From: Clostridium uliginosum
Lineage (GTDB): Bacteria > Bacillota > Clostridia > Clostridiales > Clostridiaceae
Direction of reading: 5' to 3'
Assembly (NCBI RefSeq): GCF_900112485.1
Contig: NZ_FOMG01000004.1
Coordinates: 145,236 to 209,235, forward strand
Length of the DNA stretch: 64,000 nt
This document shows, one piece after another, positions 25,366-34,597 of this stretch. A program made the translations under genes and the position numbers. Positions within the stretch are counted from its first letter, which is position 1; each line of letters begins with the position of its first letter. The notes under the pieces are model-generated. The model saw only the letters and a list, made by a program, of their open reading frames with translations, had not been told where the DNA came from and did not search any database.

Positions 25366-26127
25366 TTAATCAAACACTATACTTTTTATAAGTGCAAATG
25401 CTTCTCTAGTATACACTACTGGAATTAGATACCATACTGTATCACTTGAGTAGTTTTCAAAATTTTTATATCCATTTTTCTTTGCTAAAATACTACTTCT
25501 AATGGCATGAAAATCTGTAGTTACTATTTTAACATTAACTTCATCTATTGATTTAGCGCTATGGCCTTCGATTTTTTCTTTAGAATACCTAAAATTCTCA
25601 TTAGTATTGCTAGATTGATCTTCAATTATTATTCTTTCCTTAGGAATACCTTTATTAATTAAATAAGTACTCATAGCCATGCCCTCTGAAATATATTCGT
25701 CCCCTCCTTGTCCACCTGAAACAACTATATATCCAGTATTGTTATACTCATTAATACACTTTAAAGCAGCATCTAATCTATCTTTGAGTATTAAACTTGG
25801 AGTTTTTCCATTAGTTAGTCCAGCACCTAATACAAGAATATAATCTGAATTTTCTTTTTTGTACTTGGGATAAGCTATTATAATTCCTTCAATTCCAATA
25901 AAGCATACTAATCCAATACACATTAATAATTTAAAAATTCTAGATAATTTATCATAGTTTCTAATTCTTTTTAGTTTCTCTTTTATGAAGTGATAAATTA
26001 TAAATATTATTCCCACCATTGCAATTGGCATGCTAAACGCTATTTTAGTTGAACTTAGTATATTTATTGCAACTATATATATAAGCAATAATATTCCTAA
26101 AATTAAATCTATATTTTTCTTCAACAC
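25366..26127 (-). CDS. YdcF/SanA-like membrane protein, copy 1
   Basis: A 253-residue protein: three N-terminal membrane helices (about 5-90) and a DUF218/YdcF domain with YILVLGAGLTNGKTPS, the VSGGQGGDEYISEGMA motif and TTDFHAIRS. Such proteins are linked to envelope integrity (SanA/vancomycin-resistance type); the activity is unproven. The start is GTG 26127 or the adjacent TTG 26124, after AGGAGG. It is almost the same protein as the one at 31383-32141, from a local duplication. Confidence 0.85.
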   Translation of the reverse strand: MLKKNIDLILGILLLIYIVAINILSSTKIAFSMPIAMVGIIFIIYHFIKEKLKRIRNYDKLSRIFKLLMCIGLVCFIGIEGIIIAYPKYKKENSDYILVLGAGLTNGKTPSLILKDRLDAALKCINEYNNTGYIVVSGGQGGDEYISEGMAMSTYLINKGIPKERIIIEDQSSNTNENFRYSKEKIEGHSAKSIDEVNVKIVTTDFHAIRSSILAKKNGYKNFENYSSDTVWYLIPVVYTREAFALIKSIVFD

Positions 26128-26277
26128 CTATTTCCCTCCTATTTCCTAATCATAACTTCAAAATTCTTCTTCTCATTCCATAAATCATAGTTTGGCTTAT
26201 TCTCTTTTATATTTTAATATATACTATTCTAGTATTTTTCCTATAACCAATTCTAAAAAACACTAATGATTTTATGG

Positions 26278-26910
26278 TTAATTAACATCCTTTGTAGCAT
26301 ATAAATTTGAAGTTACGAAGTAAGATATTAAGGTAAGTGTAATAATTATTAATATTAGTAGTATTGTAGCCATAATAGGAGTAATACTAACATTTAATGT
26401 AGAAAACGATTTTGATATTGTTGAAGAAAAGCATATAGGACTTAATGCTATGAATATCATTATAAATCTTCCTTTTTCAAAACCAACAATAAGAGCAATA
26501 GGTAACACTATTATTGTAATTACTAATCCAATAAAAAATGTAGATAAAGTAAGTGATCCTAAAGTTAAATCTTTAAAATTTCCTATATTTAATGTTTTTA
26601 AAACAATAAATAGTGTGTTACTAAATAATATAGTTAACATTGTATTTATAACACCATAAATATATTTTGATAAAATAAACTCTTCAGGTTTTACAGGAAG
26701 AGAATAAATTAAATAACTAATCTTACTTTTATCTTCATAAACAGCTGTACTATAAATTAATCCCATTATTAACATTCCCGATGAGATAATTATCATAGTA
26801 CTATCAAATATTGACATAACTATTGCAACTACTATAATTATAGATAAATATTTTTTCATCGAGTAAATAGAATAATATTGTAGTTTTATTAAATTAAACA
26901 AATTTTTCAT
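26278..26910 (-). CDS. ABC-2 type transporter permease
   Basis: A 210-residue protein with six predicted membrane helices and the cytoplasmic segment EDKSKISYLIYSLPVKPEEF typical of ABC-2 permeases coupled to YtrA-type regulators. It starts 3 bases after the ATPase stop with a GGGAGGA site. It is the third gene of a GntR-ATPase-permease operon, which in Bacillus responds to cell-wall-active peptides. Substrate unknown. Confidence 0.85.
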   Translation of the reverse strand: MKNLFNLIKLQYYSIYSMKKYLSIIIVVAIVMSIFDSTMIIISSGMLIMGLIYSTAVYEDKSKISYLIYSLPVKPEEFILSKYIYGVINTMLTILFSNTLFIVLKTLNIGNFKDLTLGSLTLSTFFIGLVITIIVLPIALIVGFEKGRFIMIFIALSPICFSSTISKSFSTLNVSITPIMATILLILIIITLTLISYFVTSNLYATKDVN

Positions 26911-26913
26911 AAT

Positions 26914-27771
26914 TTAATTCCTCCCTCTTCTTGTATAAAAAAGTAGTATATCTTCTAAAGAGCACTTTTCATATACAGCCTCTTCTCCAAAAAGCTCATA
27001 AGCCTTTTTCTGATTATCCATAAGTCCTTCAAATCCGAAAGAATTTTCTCTAATTGAAATAAATTCTTTTTTAATACCTGGATCTAAGAATTCTTTTTTA
27101 CTTTTAACTATTATATTGTTTTCCAACAAGATATCCTTCTCACCTTTTAAAATAATTTTTCCATCATTAATGATAACTATATAATCAGCTGATTTATCAA
27201 GATCTGATGTTATATGAGTAGAATAAAACACTGTAATTTCTTCTTTAACCATATTTTCTTGAAGAATTTCTATAAACTCATTTCTAATTAACGGATCTAA
27301 ATTAGCAGTTGGTTCATCCATTATTAATATTTTAGGATGATGAGCAAATGCAAGAGTTAACTCAAATTGCTTTTGCTGACCTTTTGATAAATCCTTATAT
27401 ACTTTATTTTCATTTAATTTAAAATTCTCTATATATTTTTTATAAAGTTCTTCATCCCAATTAGAATAAAATGATGAAATAGATTTTTTAATATACTTTA
27501 GTTTATTTTCCTCTAGAAATCCGGAAACTTCGCCTATATAAGCCAAATCTTCTTTTGTTTTTTCATTCTTTAAATAATTTTCTCCCAAAACTTCAATTTC
27601 TCCACTATCAGGTTTAACTAATCCAAGTATTGATTTAATTGTAGTAGTTTTTCCTGCACCATTTTGACCTATAAATCCAGTTATATATCCATTTGGAATG
27701 TCCAATTCTTCTATATCTAAAATAAAATCTTTATAATTCTTTTTTAGGTTTCTAATTTTAATAGCAGTCAT
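26914..27771 (-). CDS. ABC transporter ATP-binding protein (YtrB-like)
   Basis: A 285-residue ATPase: Walker A GQNGAGKTT (35-43), a signature altered to LSKGQQKQ, Walker B ILIMDEPTANLDP and H-loop YSTHITSD. A C-terminal extension of about 60 residues is usual for this group. It is translated directly after the GntR regulator (3 bases) and before the permease. It energises a small peptide or antibiotic-response exporter by family analogy. Confidence 0.9.
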   Translation of the reverse strand: MTAIKIRNLKKNYKDFILDIEELDIPNGYITGFIGQNGAGKTTTIKSILGLVKPDSGEIEVLGENYLKNEKTKEDLAYIGEVSGFLEENKLKYIKKSISSFYSNWDEELYKKYIENFKLNENKVYKDLSKGQQKQFELTLAFAHHPKILIMDEPTANLDPLIRNEFIEILQENMVKEEITVFYSTHITSDLDKSADYIVIINDGKIILKGEKDILLENNIIVKSKKEFLDPGIKKEFISIRENSFGFEGLMDNQKKAYELFGEEAVYEKCSLEDILLFYTRRGRN

Positions 27772-27774
27772 ATA

Positions 27775-28149
27775 TTAAACCTCCTCATAAATACTTTTAA
27801 AAATCTCAAGACATTCTTCTAACGTTAATCCTAGAGATTTAGCAGTACTTATTATATCTTCTAATTTACTCTCCATTTCTGCCATTGCAGCTTCTTTTAA
27901 TCTTTCTGAACTAGCATCAGAAACAAAAGTTCCTTTTCCTACAACAGTTTTTATAAATCCTTCCTTTTCTAGTTCTTCATAAGCTCTTTTAGTTGTAATA
28001 ATGCTTACTTTAATCTCTTTTGCCAGTGCCCTTATTGAGGGAAGAGGATCTTCTGGTTTTAAAGTACCATTAATTATTTGACTTTTAATTTGTGTTCCTA
28101 TTTGTTCATATAAGGTTATAGGAGAAGAATTACTAATTAATATGTTCAA
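27775..28149 (-). CDS. GntR-family regulator, YtrA subfamily
   Basis: A 124-residue repressor: winged-helix DNA-binding domain (10-75; LYEQIGTQIKSQIINGTLKP, then LPSIRALA) and a short C-terminal helical dimer region, the length typical of YtrA. GGAGGTG lies 11 bases before the ATG; a TTG six bases further upstream would sit at better spacing and is an alternative start. It heads the ABC operon and is preceded by a perfect palindrome of the YtrA operator type, so autorepression is likely. Confidence 0.9.
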   Translation of the reverse strand: MNILISNSSPITLYEQIGTQIKSQIINGTLKPEDPLPSIRALAKEIKVSIITTKRAYEELEKEGFIKTVVGKGTFVSDASSERLKEAAMAEMESKLEDIISTAKSLGLTLEECLEIFKSIYEEV

Positions 28150-28170
28150 GTGTACACCTCCGTGTCTAAA

Positions 28171-28193
28171 TGTGTATATATACTATATACACA
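28171..28193. promoter_or_regulatory. YtrA-type operator
   Basis: A perfect 10-base palindrome TGTGTATATA-tac-TATATACACA lies 22 bases before the regulator start, matching the GTGTA...TACAC type of YtrA-family sites. Confidence 0.75.
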
Positions 28194-28249
28194 TAGTATC
28201 ACTTTCTAAAAAAAGAGTCAAGATTAAAAATCCTATAATTTCTTATGCA

Positions 28250-28280
28250 TTAAAAAAAGAGTCAAATAAATTGACTCTTT
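28250..28280 (-). terminator. Terminator of the TPR gene
   Basis: Perfect stem AAAGAGTCAA/TTGACTCTTT with a 5-base loop and seven T on the minus strand, 61 bases after the TPR gene stop. Confidence 0.9.
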
Positions 28281-28341
28281 CAAATTCTAATTTAATTCTT
28301 TTCTTCTAACATCTTAGGCATATTTCTTACTTGAAACCTAA

Positions 28342-29082
28342 CTAAAACTCCACAGGTTCAGATACAGCCCCCATATCTTTCAGTTCTTCAATCCCCTCTA
28401 GATATGCAGAATTTTCTGGTGCAACACGAGCTGCTTCTTCATAACAGTATAAAGCCTTATCACCATCTTCTAAGTGATAATAACAAGCTGCTAGTTTATT
28501 AAGTAACATATGATTATCTTTATTGATTCTTAGAGACATTTTATAATACTTTATAGCTAATTTGTAGTTAAGCTTAAACTTATCATCTTCATAAAATTCT
28601 AAGATATTTTCTTTATTCATATATATATTTCCTATACATTCATATACTGCACACATTAAAGAGCTATATTCATCCTTTTCTTCCTCTGAAAATTCTTTTT
28701 CACATTTTCTAAAATAATTTAATGCATTTTCAGTATCATTTAATTCTGCATAACAAAATCCTATATAAATAAAACTTAATTTATCATTGCTATGATTGTT
28801 ATATTCTTTAAATGTTTCAATAGCTTCATTGTATTTTTTTATATCTCTATAAATAAGTCCTTTTACAAATAATGAATAGTAATTTTTAGAATTGAATTCC
28901 ATTGCTTTATTTACAAAATATAATGCTTTATCCACTTTTCCTTTTTCTAAATCATCTATGGCAATGTTATTTAAAACTGATGATAATTCTTCTTCGCTTG
29001 ATATTATTCCTCCTGTTATATTGATTTTGTTTTCTTTTAAAAAATTATTTATCTTATCTTGTATTTTTTCGTCTTTCTCCAT
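28342..29082 (-). CDS. Tetratricopeptide repeat protein
   Basis: A 246-residue soluble protein of helical repeats: NIAIDDLEKGKVDKALYFVN, RDIKKYNEAIETFKEY, YAELNDTENALNYFRKC and AACYYHLEDGDKALYCYEEA are recognisable TPR units, so it is likely a protein-interaction scaffold. I start at ATG 29082; a GTG five codons upstream is possible and the ribosome site (GTGGGTG) is weak. The partner is unknown. Part of its sequence (NEAIE-FKE) recurs in a small ORF at 32311-32454. Confidence 0.8.
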   Translation of the reverse strand: MEKDEKIQDKINNFLKENKINITGGIISSEEELSSVLNNIAIDDLEKGKVDKALYFVNKAMEFNSKNYYSLFVKGLIYRDIKKYNEAIETFKEYNNHSNDKLSFIYIGFCYAELNDTENALNYFRKCEKEFSEEEKDEYSSLMCAVYECIGNIYMNKENILEFYEDDKFKLNYKLAIKYYKMSLRINKDNHMLLNKLAACYYHLEDGDKALYCYEEAARVAPENSAYLEGIEELKDMGAVSEPVEF

Positions 29083-29302
29083 TTTATTTACACCCACTTC
29101 TATCTTTTTATTTATTCATTCTTTATCAAATTTACACTTTTAATCTATTATATATATGTTCTAATTAAGTTAATACATTTATAAACTTTTATTTAATTTT
29201 TATAATAAATTACATCTTTAATTAACAATATCTACTTAGAATCATATATATCATAAATTTTCTGTATAAGTTCCTCACTATAGTAGTTAAATTATAGTAT
29301 TT

Positions 29303-29465
29303 ATAAGGCACATGAAAGAAAATAACAAGTCAAAGATGCGACGTATATTTTGTGCCAGACAAGGAGGTGAAATCATCTCATAGCAGGCTCTGGGATGGTT
29401 TCTCCGACACAGTATGACGCAAAATAGACTAGCATACTGACTTGTTATTTATTTTAATGTGCCTA
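29303..29465 (+). repeat. Family A MITE-like element, best full copy
   Basis: 163 bases from TAAGGCACATGAAAGAAAAT to ATTTTAATGTGCCTA. The arms continue inward as ACAAGTCAAAGATGCGACG and, at the other end, GCAAAATAGACTAGCATACT, then GACTTGTTATT. The centre holds CAGACAAGGAGGTGAAATCA. TA dinucleotides at both ends suggest TA target duplication. No ORF. No other feature is seen in 29083-29646. Confidence 0.9.
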
Positions 29466-29646
29466 AATGTTCTAAAATTTATATTAATAAACAAACTTTA
29501 TTGGAACTTATATATAAACTTCATAATCAGATTCTAATATATCTTGTACATGTAGCAATTTCTTCATAGAATATGATATCCAATCTTTCTACATATTAAT
29601 ACTTCTTGTAGTTATTTCACATCATTTATTATATGTTTTTTATTTA

Positions 29647-29955
29647 CTAATTAACAGATTTAAGCACAATTCCTTCTTTGAATCCGCCTCTTTCCTCTCT
29701 TTTCTTATCTCTAACCTTCAAAAGTTCTTCTTCACTGTATCCTAAAGCATCCGCTAATCCAAATAATACTTCCATAACATCTGCTAATTCTTCTAAATTC
29801 TTATCTTCTAAAAATTCATTAACTTCCTCATTTAACTTAACTTCTAAAAGTTTATACCTTTCTTCTTTTGGTGCAATTTCAATTTCACATTGCTTTCCAT
29901 CTGCTTTTATAATATCTGGAATTTTATCTCTTACTAACTTGTCGTATGTCTTCAT
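29647..29955 (-). CDS. MazG-like nucleotide pyrophosphohydrolase
   Basis: A 102-residue helical protein: YDKLVRDKIPDII at the N-terminus and the metal-binding helices KLNEEVNEFLED and LEELADVMEVLFGLADALG, with Glu/Asp pairs as in phosphoribosyl-ATP pyrophosphohydrolase/MazG-type enzymes. It probably hydrolyses a non-canonical or stress nucleoside triphosphate; the exact substrate is unknown. A GAGTG site precedes the ATG. Single gene. Confidence 0.85.
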   Translation of the reverse strand: MKTYDKLVRDKIPDIIKADGKQCEIEIAPKEERYKLLEVKLNEEVNEFLEDKNLEELADVMEVLFGLADALGYSEEELLKVRDKKREERGGFKEGIVLKSVN

Positions 29956-30033
29956 TAATTTTCACTCTTTTCCTTAAAGTTCTTAAATATAATATATAAA
30001 TAGTTTACCATAATTTTCATATTTGAAAAAAAT

Positions 30034-31317
30034 CTATTTATTTATTATTTCATATAATTTGTCCATAGCTTCAGAGCTTTTCACTTTATAATCTGGTATT
30101 TGTGCATTTTCATTATCTTTTGATATATCTGGTCTCATAAAATACTTATACGTTGTAGTGAAAAATAATTTTGTATTGGGAAGTTGATATTGTAATATAT
30201 CGCCATATGAAGATGGTTTATTTCCACAAGGTTCTCCTATAACTTTACCTAAATTATTATCTTGGATAATAACTGAGAACATAGTAGCTGAACTAAAAGT
30301 TTTATTTGATGTTAATACATAGACATTTCCATCAAAAATTAAATCTTTATATTGATAATTCTTTTTTAGTTTATTTGAAAAAGTATAAACTTTATCTCCA
30401 TATTTTACTTTTGTCCCAAAATCATTGTAACTTTCTACATTTAAATATCTTAAAAATTCATTCATAACATCTGAGTTTCCTCCTCCGTTATTTCTTAAAT
30501 CAATTGCTACATTTTTTATATCTTTTTCTTTTATTTTCGTAAAAAACTCTTTAAGAGTATTTTTATATTCATCATTCATTTTACATGTATTTAGAGTAAG
30601 TATTACTAAATTCTTATCTTCATCAATTTCAAAGTCTACATCTTTAACATCACTTTTGTTTAATACTTCACTTATAATAAATTTTTCTTCTACTATTGTT
30701 TTATCTGTATATTCTATTTTAACTTCTTCATCACATGAGACACCAAGCCAGCCTAAAAATTCTGGATATTTTAAATAATTTGAAAAACAATGTCTTAAAT
30801 AATACTCATTTTCATAAGAAAATTGATTTAAAAAACGATTATATAATTCATTAACATCAATTTCATTAATCTTTAAGACTTCTTTTTTTACTTTATTAAC
30901 ATCCTCACAATATAAATCTTTTTCTGTTTTTTTAAATTTAACATTGAGTTTTTTCTTGAAGTAATCTCCTTTTAATCCAATAGTCGTATGTGCATCTTGT
31001 AATTTACTTATTATTCTACTAGATGCAATCCAAACATCTAAAGTTATTGGATTTTGTGGAAGTTCATTCACTTCATATTCATATTGTTTTTTTACTCTTT
31101 CAATTAATTCTTTATTATCTGAAACATGCTTTTTCTCTATTTTTGTTAACATATACTTTAAATCGTCAACTGCTAATTTTCTATCTATCTTTTCATTCAT
31201 CTTTAAAGTTAGCTTTATATTCTTTACATTATCAAAATGTGGATCTAAATAACATTTTGTAAAAATAATAAAAACTACAATTATACATCCAATTATGATT
31301 CATACTTTTCTTTTCAT
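30034..31317 (-). pseudogene. S41-family peptidase with a premature TGA in its signal anchor
   Basis: The main frame from ATG 31200 gives 388 residues with an S41 tail-specific-protease core: NGGGNSD in the substrate-loop region and SNKTFSSATMF with the likely nucleophilic Ser. It has no export signal and no ribosome site. In the same frame upstream, ATG 31317 has GAGGTGAT 8 bases before it and reads MKRKV-stop-IIIGCIIVVFIIF, a typical membrane anchor broken by TGA at codon 6 (31300-31302), where TGG (Trp) would restore it. The natural gene was therefore a 427-residue exported enzyme, now interrupted or misread. Re-initiation at 31200 would make an unexported protein. Confidence 0.75.
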
Positions 31318-31382
31318 GTAATAACATCACCTCAAAACATATATTGAATTAACCTAACTTTTATTCCTGTTCTTATAATATA

Positions 31383-32141
31383 TTAATCAAACACTATACT
31401 TTTTATAAGTGCAAATGCTTCTCTAGTATACATTACTGGAATTAGATACCATACTGTATCGCTTGAATAATTTTCAAAATTGGCATATCCATTTTTCTTG
31501 GCTAAAATACTACTTCTAAAAGCATGAAAATCTGAAGTTACTATTTTAACATTAACTTCATCTAGTGATTTACCACTATGCTCTTTAATTTTTTCTTTAG
31601 AATAGCTAAAATTCTCATTAGTATCTCTAGATTGATCTTCTATTATTACTTTTTCCTTAGGAACACCTTTATTAAGTAAATAAGTTCTCATAGCCATGGC
31701 TTCTGATATATATTCATCCTCTCCTTGTCCCCCTGAAACAACTATATATCCAGTATTATTATACTCATTAATACACTTTAAAGCAGCATCTAATCTTCCC
31801 TGTAATATTAAACTTGGAGTTTTTCCATTAGTTAGTCCAGCACCTAATACAAGAATATAATCTGAATTTTCTTTTTTATACTTAGGATACTCTATTATAA
31901 TTCCTTCAATTCCAATAAAACATATTAATGCAATACATATTAATGATTTAAAAATTCTAGATAATTTATCATAGTTTCTAATTCTTTTTAGTCTTTCTTT
32001 TATAAAGTGATAAATTATAAATATTATTCCCACCATTGCAATTGGCAGGCTAAAAGATATTTTGGTTGAACTTAACATATCTATTATGACTATATGTATA
32101 AACAATAATATTCCTAAAATTAAATCTACATTTCTCTTCAA
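31383..32141 (-). CDS. YdcF/SanA-like membrane protein, copy 2
   Basis: A 252-residue near-duplicate of the protein at 25366-26127: same three N-terminal helices, same LVLGAGLTNGKTPSLIL, SGGQGEDEYISEAMA and SDFHAFRS motifs, with scattered changes. The start is TTG 32141 after AGGAGG. The high identity over the coding region and the flanking bases shows a fairly recent duplication. The neighbours of the parent copy survive here only as fragments (32242-32454). Confidence 0.85.
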   Translation of the reverse strand: MKRNVDLILGILLFIHIVIIDMLSSTKISFSLPIAMVGIIFIIYHFIKERLKRIRNYDKLSRIFKSLICIALICFIGIEGIIIEYPKYKKENSDYILVLGAGLTNGKTPSLILQGRLDAALKCINEYNNTGYIVVSGGQGEDEYISEAMAMRTYLLNKGVPKEKVIIEDQSRDTNENFSYSKEKIKEHSGKSLDEVNVKIVTSDFHAFRSSILAKKNGYANFENYSSDTVWYLIPVMYTREAFALIKSIVFD

Positions 32142-32241
32142 TATCTATTTTCCTCCTATTTTCTAATCACAACCTCAAAAGCCTTCTTTTCATTACCACA
32201 TCTATTGAATATTTTAACATATATTTAAAAACAAATACTTT

Positions 32242-32310
32242 AAAAAAGAGTTAATAAATTTATATACTATTCACTAAACACATCGGGTTTTGAGGATGTT
32301 GTAGGATAAT
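32242..32310 (+). pseudogene. sdpR remnant (promoter region fused to 3' part)
   Basis: Bases 32242-32262 resemble the sdpR promoter region (24254-24280, AAAAAAGAGTT-ATAAATTT), then directly continue as TATATACTATTCACTAAA and GTTTTGAGGATGTTG, matching 24541-24590 inside sdpR. The middle of the gene is deleted. It is a relic of the same duplication that produced the second YdcF copy. Confidence 0.6.
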
Positions 32311-32454
32311 TTATTCTTTAAATATTTCAATAGCTTCATTGTATTTATTACATTCAAAATTAATATAATAAATTTTATCATTTTGAATTACATAATTGGT
32401 TAAAAAATAATCAATGTTAGTATATTCTTTATTCTTTACTATTTTTTTATCCAT
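32311..32454 (-). pseudogene. Small chimeric ORF ending in a TPR-gene fragment
   Basis: A 47-codon frame (MDKKIVKNKEYTNIDYFLTN...) with GGGGA 10 bases before its ATG. Its last residues KYNEAIEIFKE copy the KYNEAIETFKE of the TPR gene (around 28803-28838), so at least the 3' part is a duplicated fragment. It may be translated, but a function is doubtful. Confidence 0.45.
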
Positions 32455-32531
32455 TACTCATCATTCCCCTATCAATACTTATGAACTGTAATATTTGCGT
32501 ACTAATTAACTATTATTATATTACTCTATTT

Positions 32532-33248
32532 CTAAAAAGACTCTTTTAATATAATTACTTTTTCTTCTTCAATAAAATTTCTTATAAATGAAATCATCTC
32601 TTCTTTATCTTCACCCTTAAGTCTATATTTGTAAGATGACTTTTCAGTTTGTACTTGTAAAGTAAATTTATTTTTGTCATATTCTAAAAAAGTTAGATTT
32701 TGAATCTTACTATATGGAACAATCTTGTTATAAGGAATAACTTTTTTAGGAAAGGAAAATGTACCAATAGAAATACCATTTTCATAAACATATAAATAAT
32801 GATTTGCTATATAATCTAGTGGCAAATCAATTAATAATACAATAAGAACATAAATTTCTATAAAACTAAAATTTCCTTCAAGCGCTAGTGTTTGAAAAAG
32901 AAATATTATAAAAACAATAGAATTAATAGTTTCATTATGCTTTAATCTTATTGATTCACTTCTTAAATTGAAATATTTCTTTTTTACACATAAGGACATT
33001 GTATCTCTACTTAAAATAAATATCCCACACATAAAAAATAATACATAAGCCACATATTCAAAGATCTTAAATATTGATGCTAGATTACCAAATACTATAA
33101 TTGCAATAATTAATAAAACACCTATAATACTATCCCTAAATTTAGTTTTACTTTTTTCTACTTCTGAACTTATCATTGTGGAAACAAATATGATTATAAG
33201 GAAACATAAAATTATAATAGGCATGTCATATTTAGAATCAGTGCACAT
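32532..33248 (-). CDS. Membrane protein with a C-terminal PH-like domain
   Basis: A 238-residue protein with four to five membrane helices (about 10-140) and a cytoplasmic C-terminal domain (about 150-235) of beta strands: YLYVYENGISIGTFSF, VIPYNKI, LTFLEYDKNKFTLQV and a final helix EEMISFIRNFIEEE. This resembles bacterial PH-like/DUF5673-type proteins of unknown role. I start at ATG 33248 with AGGTGAT 4 bases upstream; the longer GTG start at 33257 overlaps that site. Single gene. Confidence 0.7.
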   Translation of the reverse strand: MCTDSKYDMPIIILCFLIIIFVSTMISSEVEKSKTKFRDSIIGVLLIIAIIVFGNLASIFKIFEYVAYVLFFMCGIFILSRDTMSLCVKKKYFNLRSESIRLKHNETINSIVFIIFLFQTLALEGNFSFIEIYVLIVLLIDLPLDYIANHYLYVYENGISIGTFSFPKKVIPYNKIVPYSKIQNLTFLEYDKNKFTLQVQTEKSSYKYRLKGEDKEEMISFIRNFIEEEKVIILKESF

Positions 33249-33321
33249 TAATATCACCTCTCATTATACATCTTACCTTTAATGTATTAATTTTACAACT
33301 TGTACTACTGTAAAAAAATAA

Positions 33322-33368
33322 GGCTCTGTTTTAATGTAGCAATATCAACACGCTTTTAAACCAGAGCC
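33322..33368. repeat. Family B MITE-like element, minimal copy
   Basis: GGCTCTGTTTTAATGTAGCA at the left and ATATCAACACG, then CTTTTAAACCAGAGCC, at the right: two ends joined with almost no interior. It lies downstream of the duplicated region and upstream of the PH-like gene. Confidence 0.75.
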
Positions 33369-33388
33369 AAAAAGAAAAATCTATTCAA

Positions 33389-33420
33389 AAAAGACTAGTT
33401 ACTTAATTTTGTAACTAGCC
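33389..33420. repeat. Hairpin repeat, family C
   Basis: AAGACTAGTTAC...GTAACTAGCC, the second copy of the hairpin at 13843, with similar flanks on both sides. Confidence 0.5.
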
Positions 33421-33603
33421 ATTCAAATTTTATATTTTTAGTCTAACTATTTAAAGCTTTAACAAAGTTCATCTATAATATTTTACTAAGCTAATGACTT
33501 TTTAATCTTGTCATTTAACCATGAGGTTCTGCTTCTCTTAATTAATAAGCAACCTTGACCTTATCATCTTTACTTATAATATCAAGAATATTATAAACTT
33601 TTC

Positions 33604-34314
33604 CTATCTTAAGGATACTTTTTCAAAACCTTTTGAAGACTCTTTAAGTCTAGTTAATTCTTGTACTACACACTTTTGATCTAATTCTTTATTATCTATG
33701 ATACTTTCAATCATGAGGTCTTCAAAAATATCTTCTGATTTCTTTTTTTCATCAAAGCTAATGTCTTCCATATTAAAACTTTTATTTTCTTCTTTATCCC
33801 TTTGGTCATTCTCTTGAGTTTTTGCTATAAGATTCTCCATTTTTTCTATTAAACTAGATGTCATTTCTGAATCATTATCTGAAGCTTTATTTACTGATGA
33901 CATTGGACTTTTATATGGAATTGCTTCAAATTTACAGTCAATATATGTTCCAACAAACCAGCATGTAATCTTATAAATATTCTTATGTATGTTTAATGCT
34001 GCTTCTAAATCTCCCTCAGCACTAGCATGAGTTGCCTTATTTCCAAGTATTCTAATTGTATTAAATGTTCTACTTATATCGTCATCAAAAATTCCATCAT
34101 GTTTAAATTTTCTTAATCTTTCTGCCTGAGTCATCTTATTTAATAAACCGTAACCCTCTAACTTAGCAATTTCTTGAGTTAGATTTTCAACAAAAGTTCT
34201 TCCCTTAATTATTACACTATGCGGAGAAGTAAGTACTGAATGATTAATTTGTTTTATATAATTATTTAAATATCTATAGTTTTTGTCTAAATAGTCGAAA
34301 ATATCTTTTTCCAT
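33604..34314 (-). CDS. DUF4145-like protein, C-terminus frameshifted
   Basis: A 236-residue protein with an N-terminal helical domain of DUF4145 type (SVIIKGRTFVENLTQEIAKL and IRILGNKATHASAEG), often found in restriction or conflict-related proteins, followed by a charged linker. The frame stops at 33604, but the other frames continue with coherent protein: SILKIGKVYNILDIISKDDK, then LIKRSRTSWLNDKIKKSLA and a TAG at 33486. Adding one A in the A-run of GAAAAAGT and one T in the run at GCTTATTAA would join them. So the original gene likely spanned 33486-34314. The lesions are both in homopolymers: real decay or sequencing errors. The function is unknown. Confidence 0.7.
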   Translation of the reverse strand: MEKDIFDYLDKNYRYLNNYIKQINHSVLTSPHSVIIKGRTFVENLTQEIAKLEGYGLLNKMTQAERLRKFKHDGIFDDDISRTFNTIRILGNKATHASAEGDLEAALNIHKNIYKITCWFVGTYIDCKFEAIPYKSPMSSVNKASDNDSEMTSSLIEKMENLIAKTQENDQRDKEENKSFNMEDISFDEKKKSEDIFEDLMIESIIDNKELDQKCVVQELTRLKESSKGFEKVSLR

Positions 34315-34597
34315 TTACAAATCTTCCTTTCTGCTACTTTAACATTTATCTCGTGCAAAATAAGAATTGTAATTTTTCTTATTATTCCAAAATTCATATC
34401 ATTACATTTATCTTATCATATATAGTTAATATTTGATAATGCATTGATTAGGTATTCAATGTTTTTATATATACTATTTCAGTATTCTTTATTATCAAAT
34501 TTCAAGTATACCTCCTTTTAAAACCAGCATTATGCAAGCATATTTTGAAGAATATATATTCTAATATTCTTCAAAAAATATATGATTTATAATATAA

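Noticed and set aside
31300..31302. TGA in the S41 gene as a selenocysteine codon
   Set aside because: It lies in the signal anchor at codon 6, not at an active site, and no selenocysteine insertion structure is visible.
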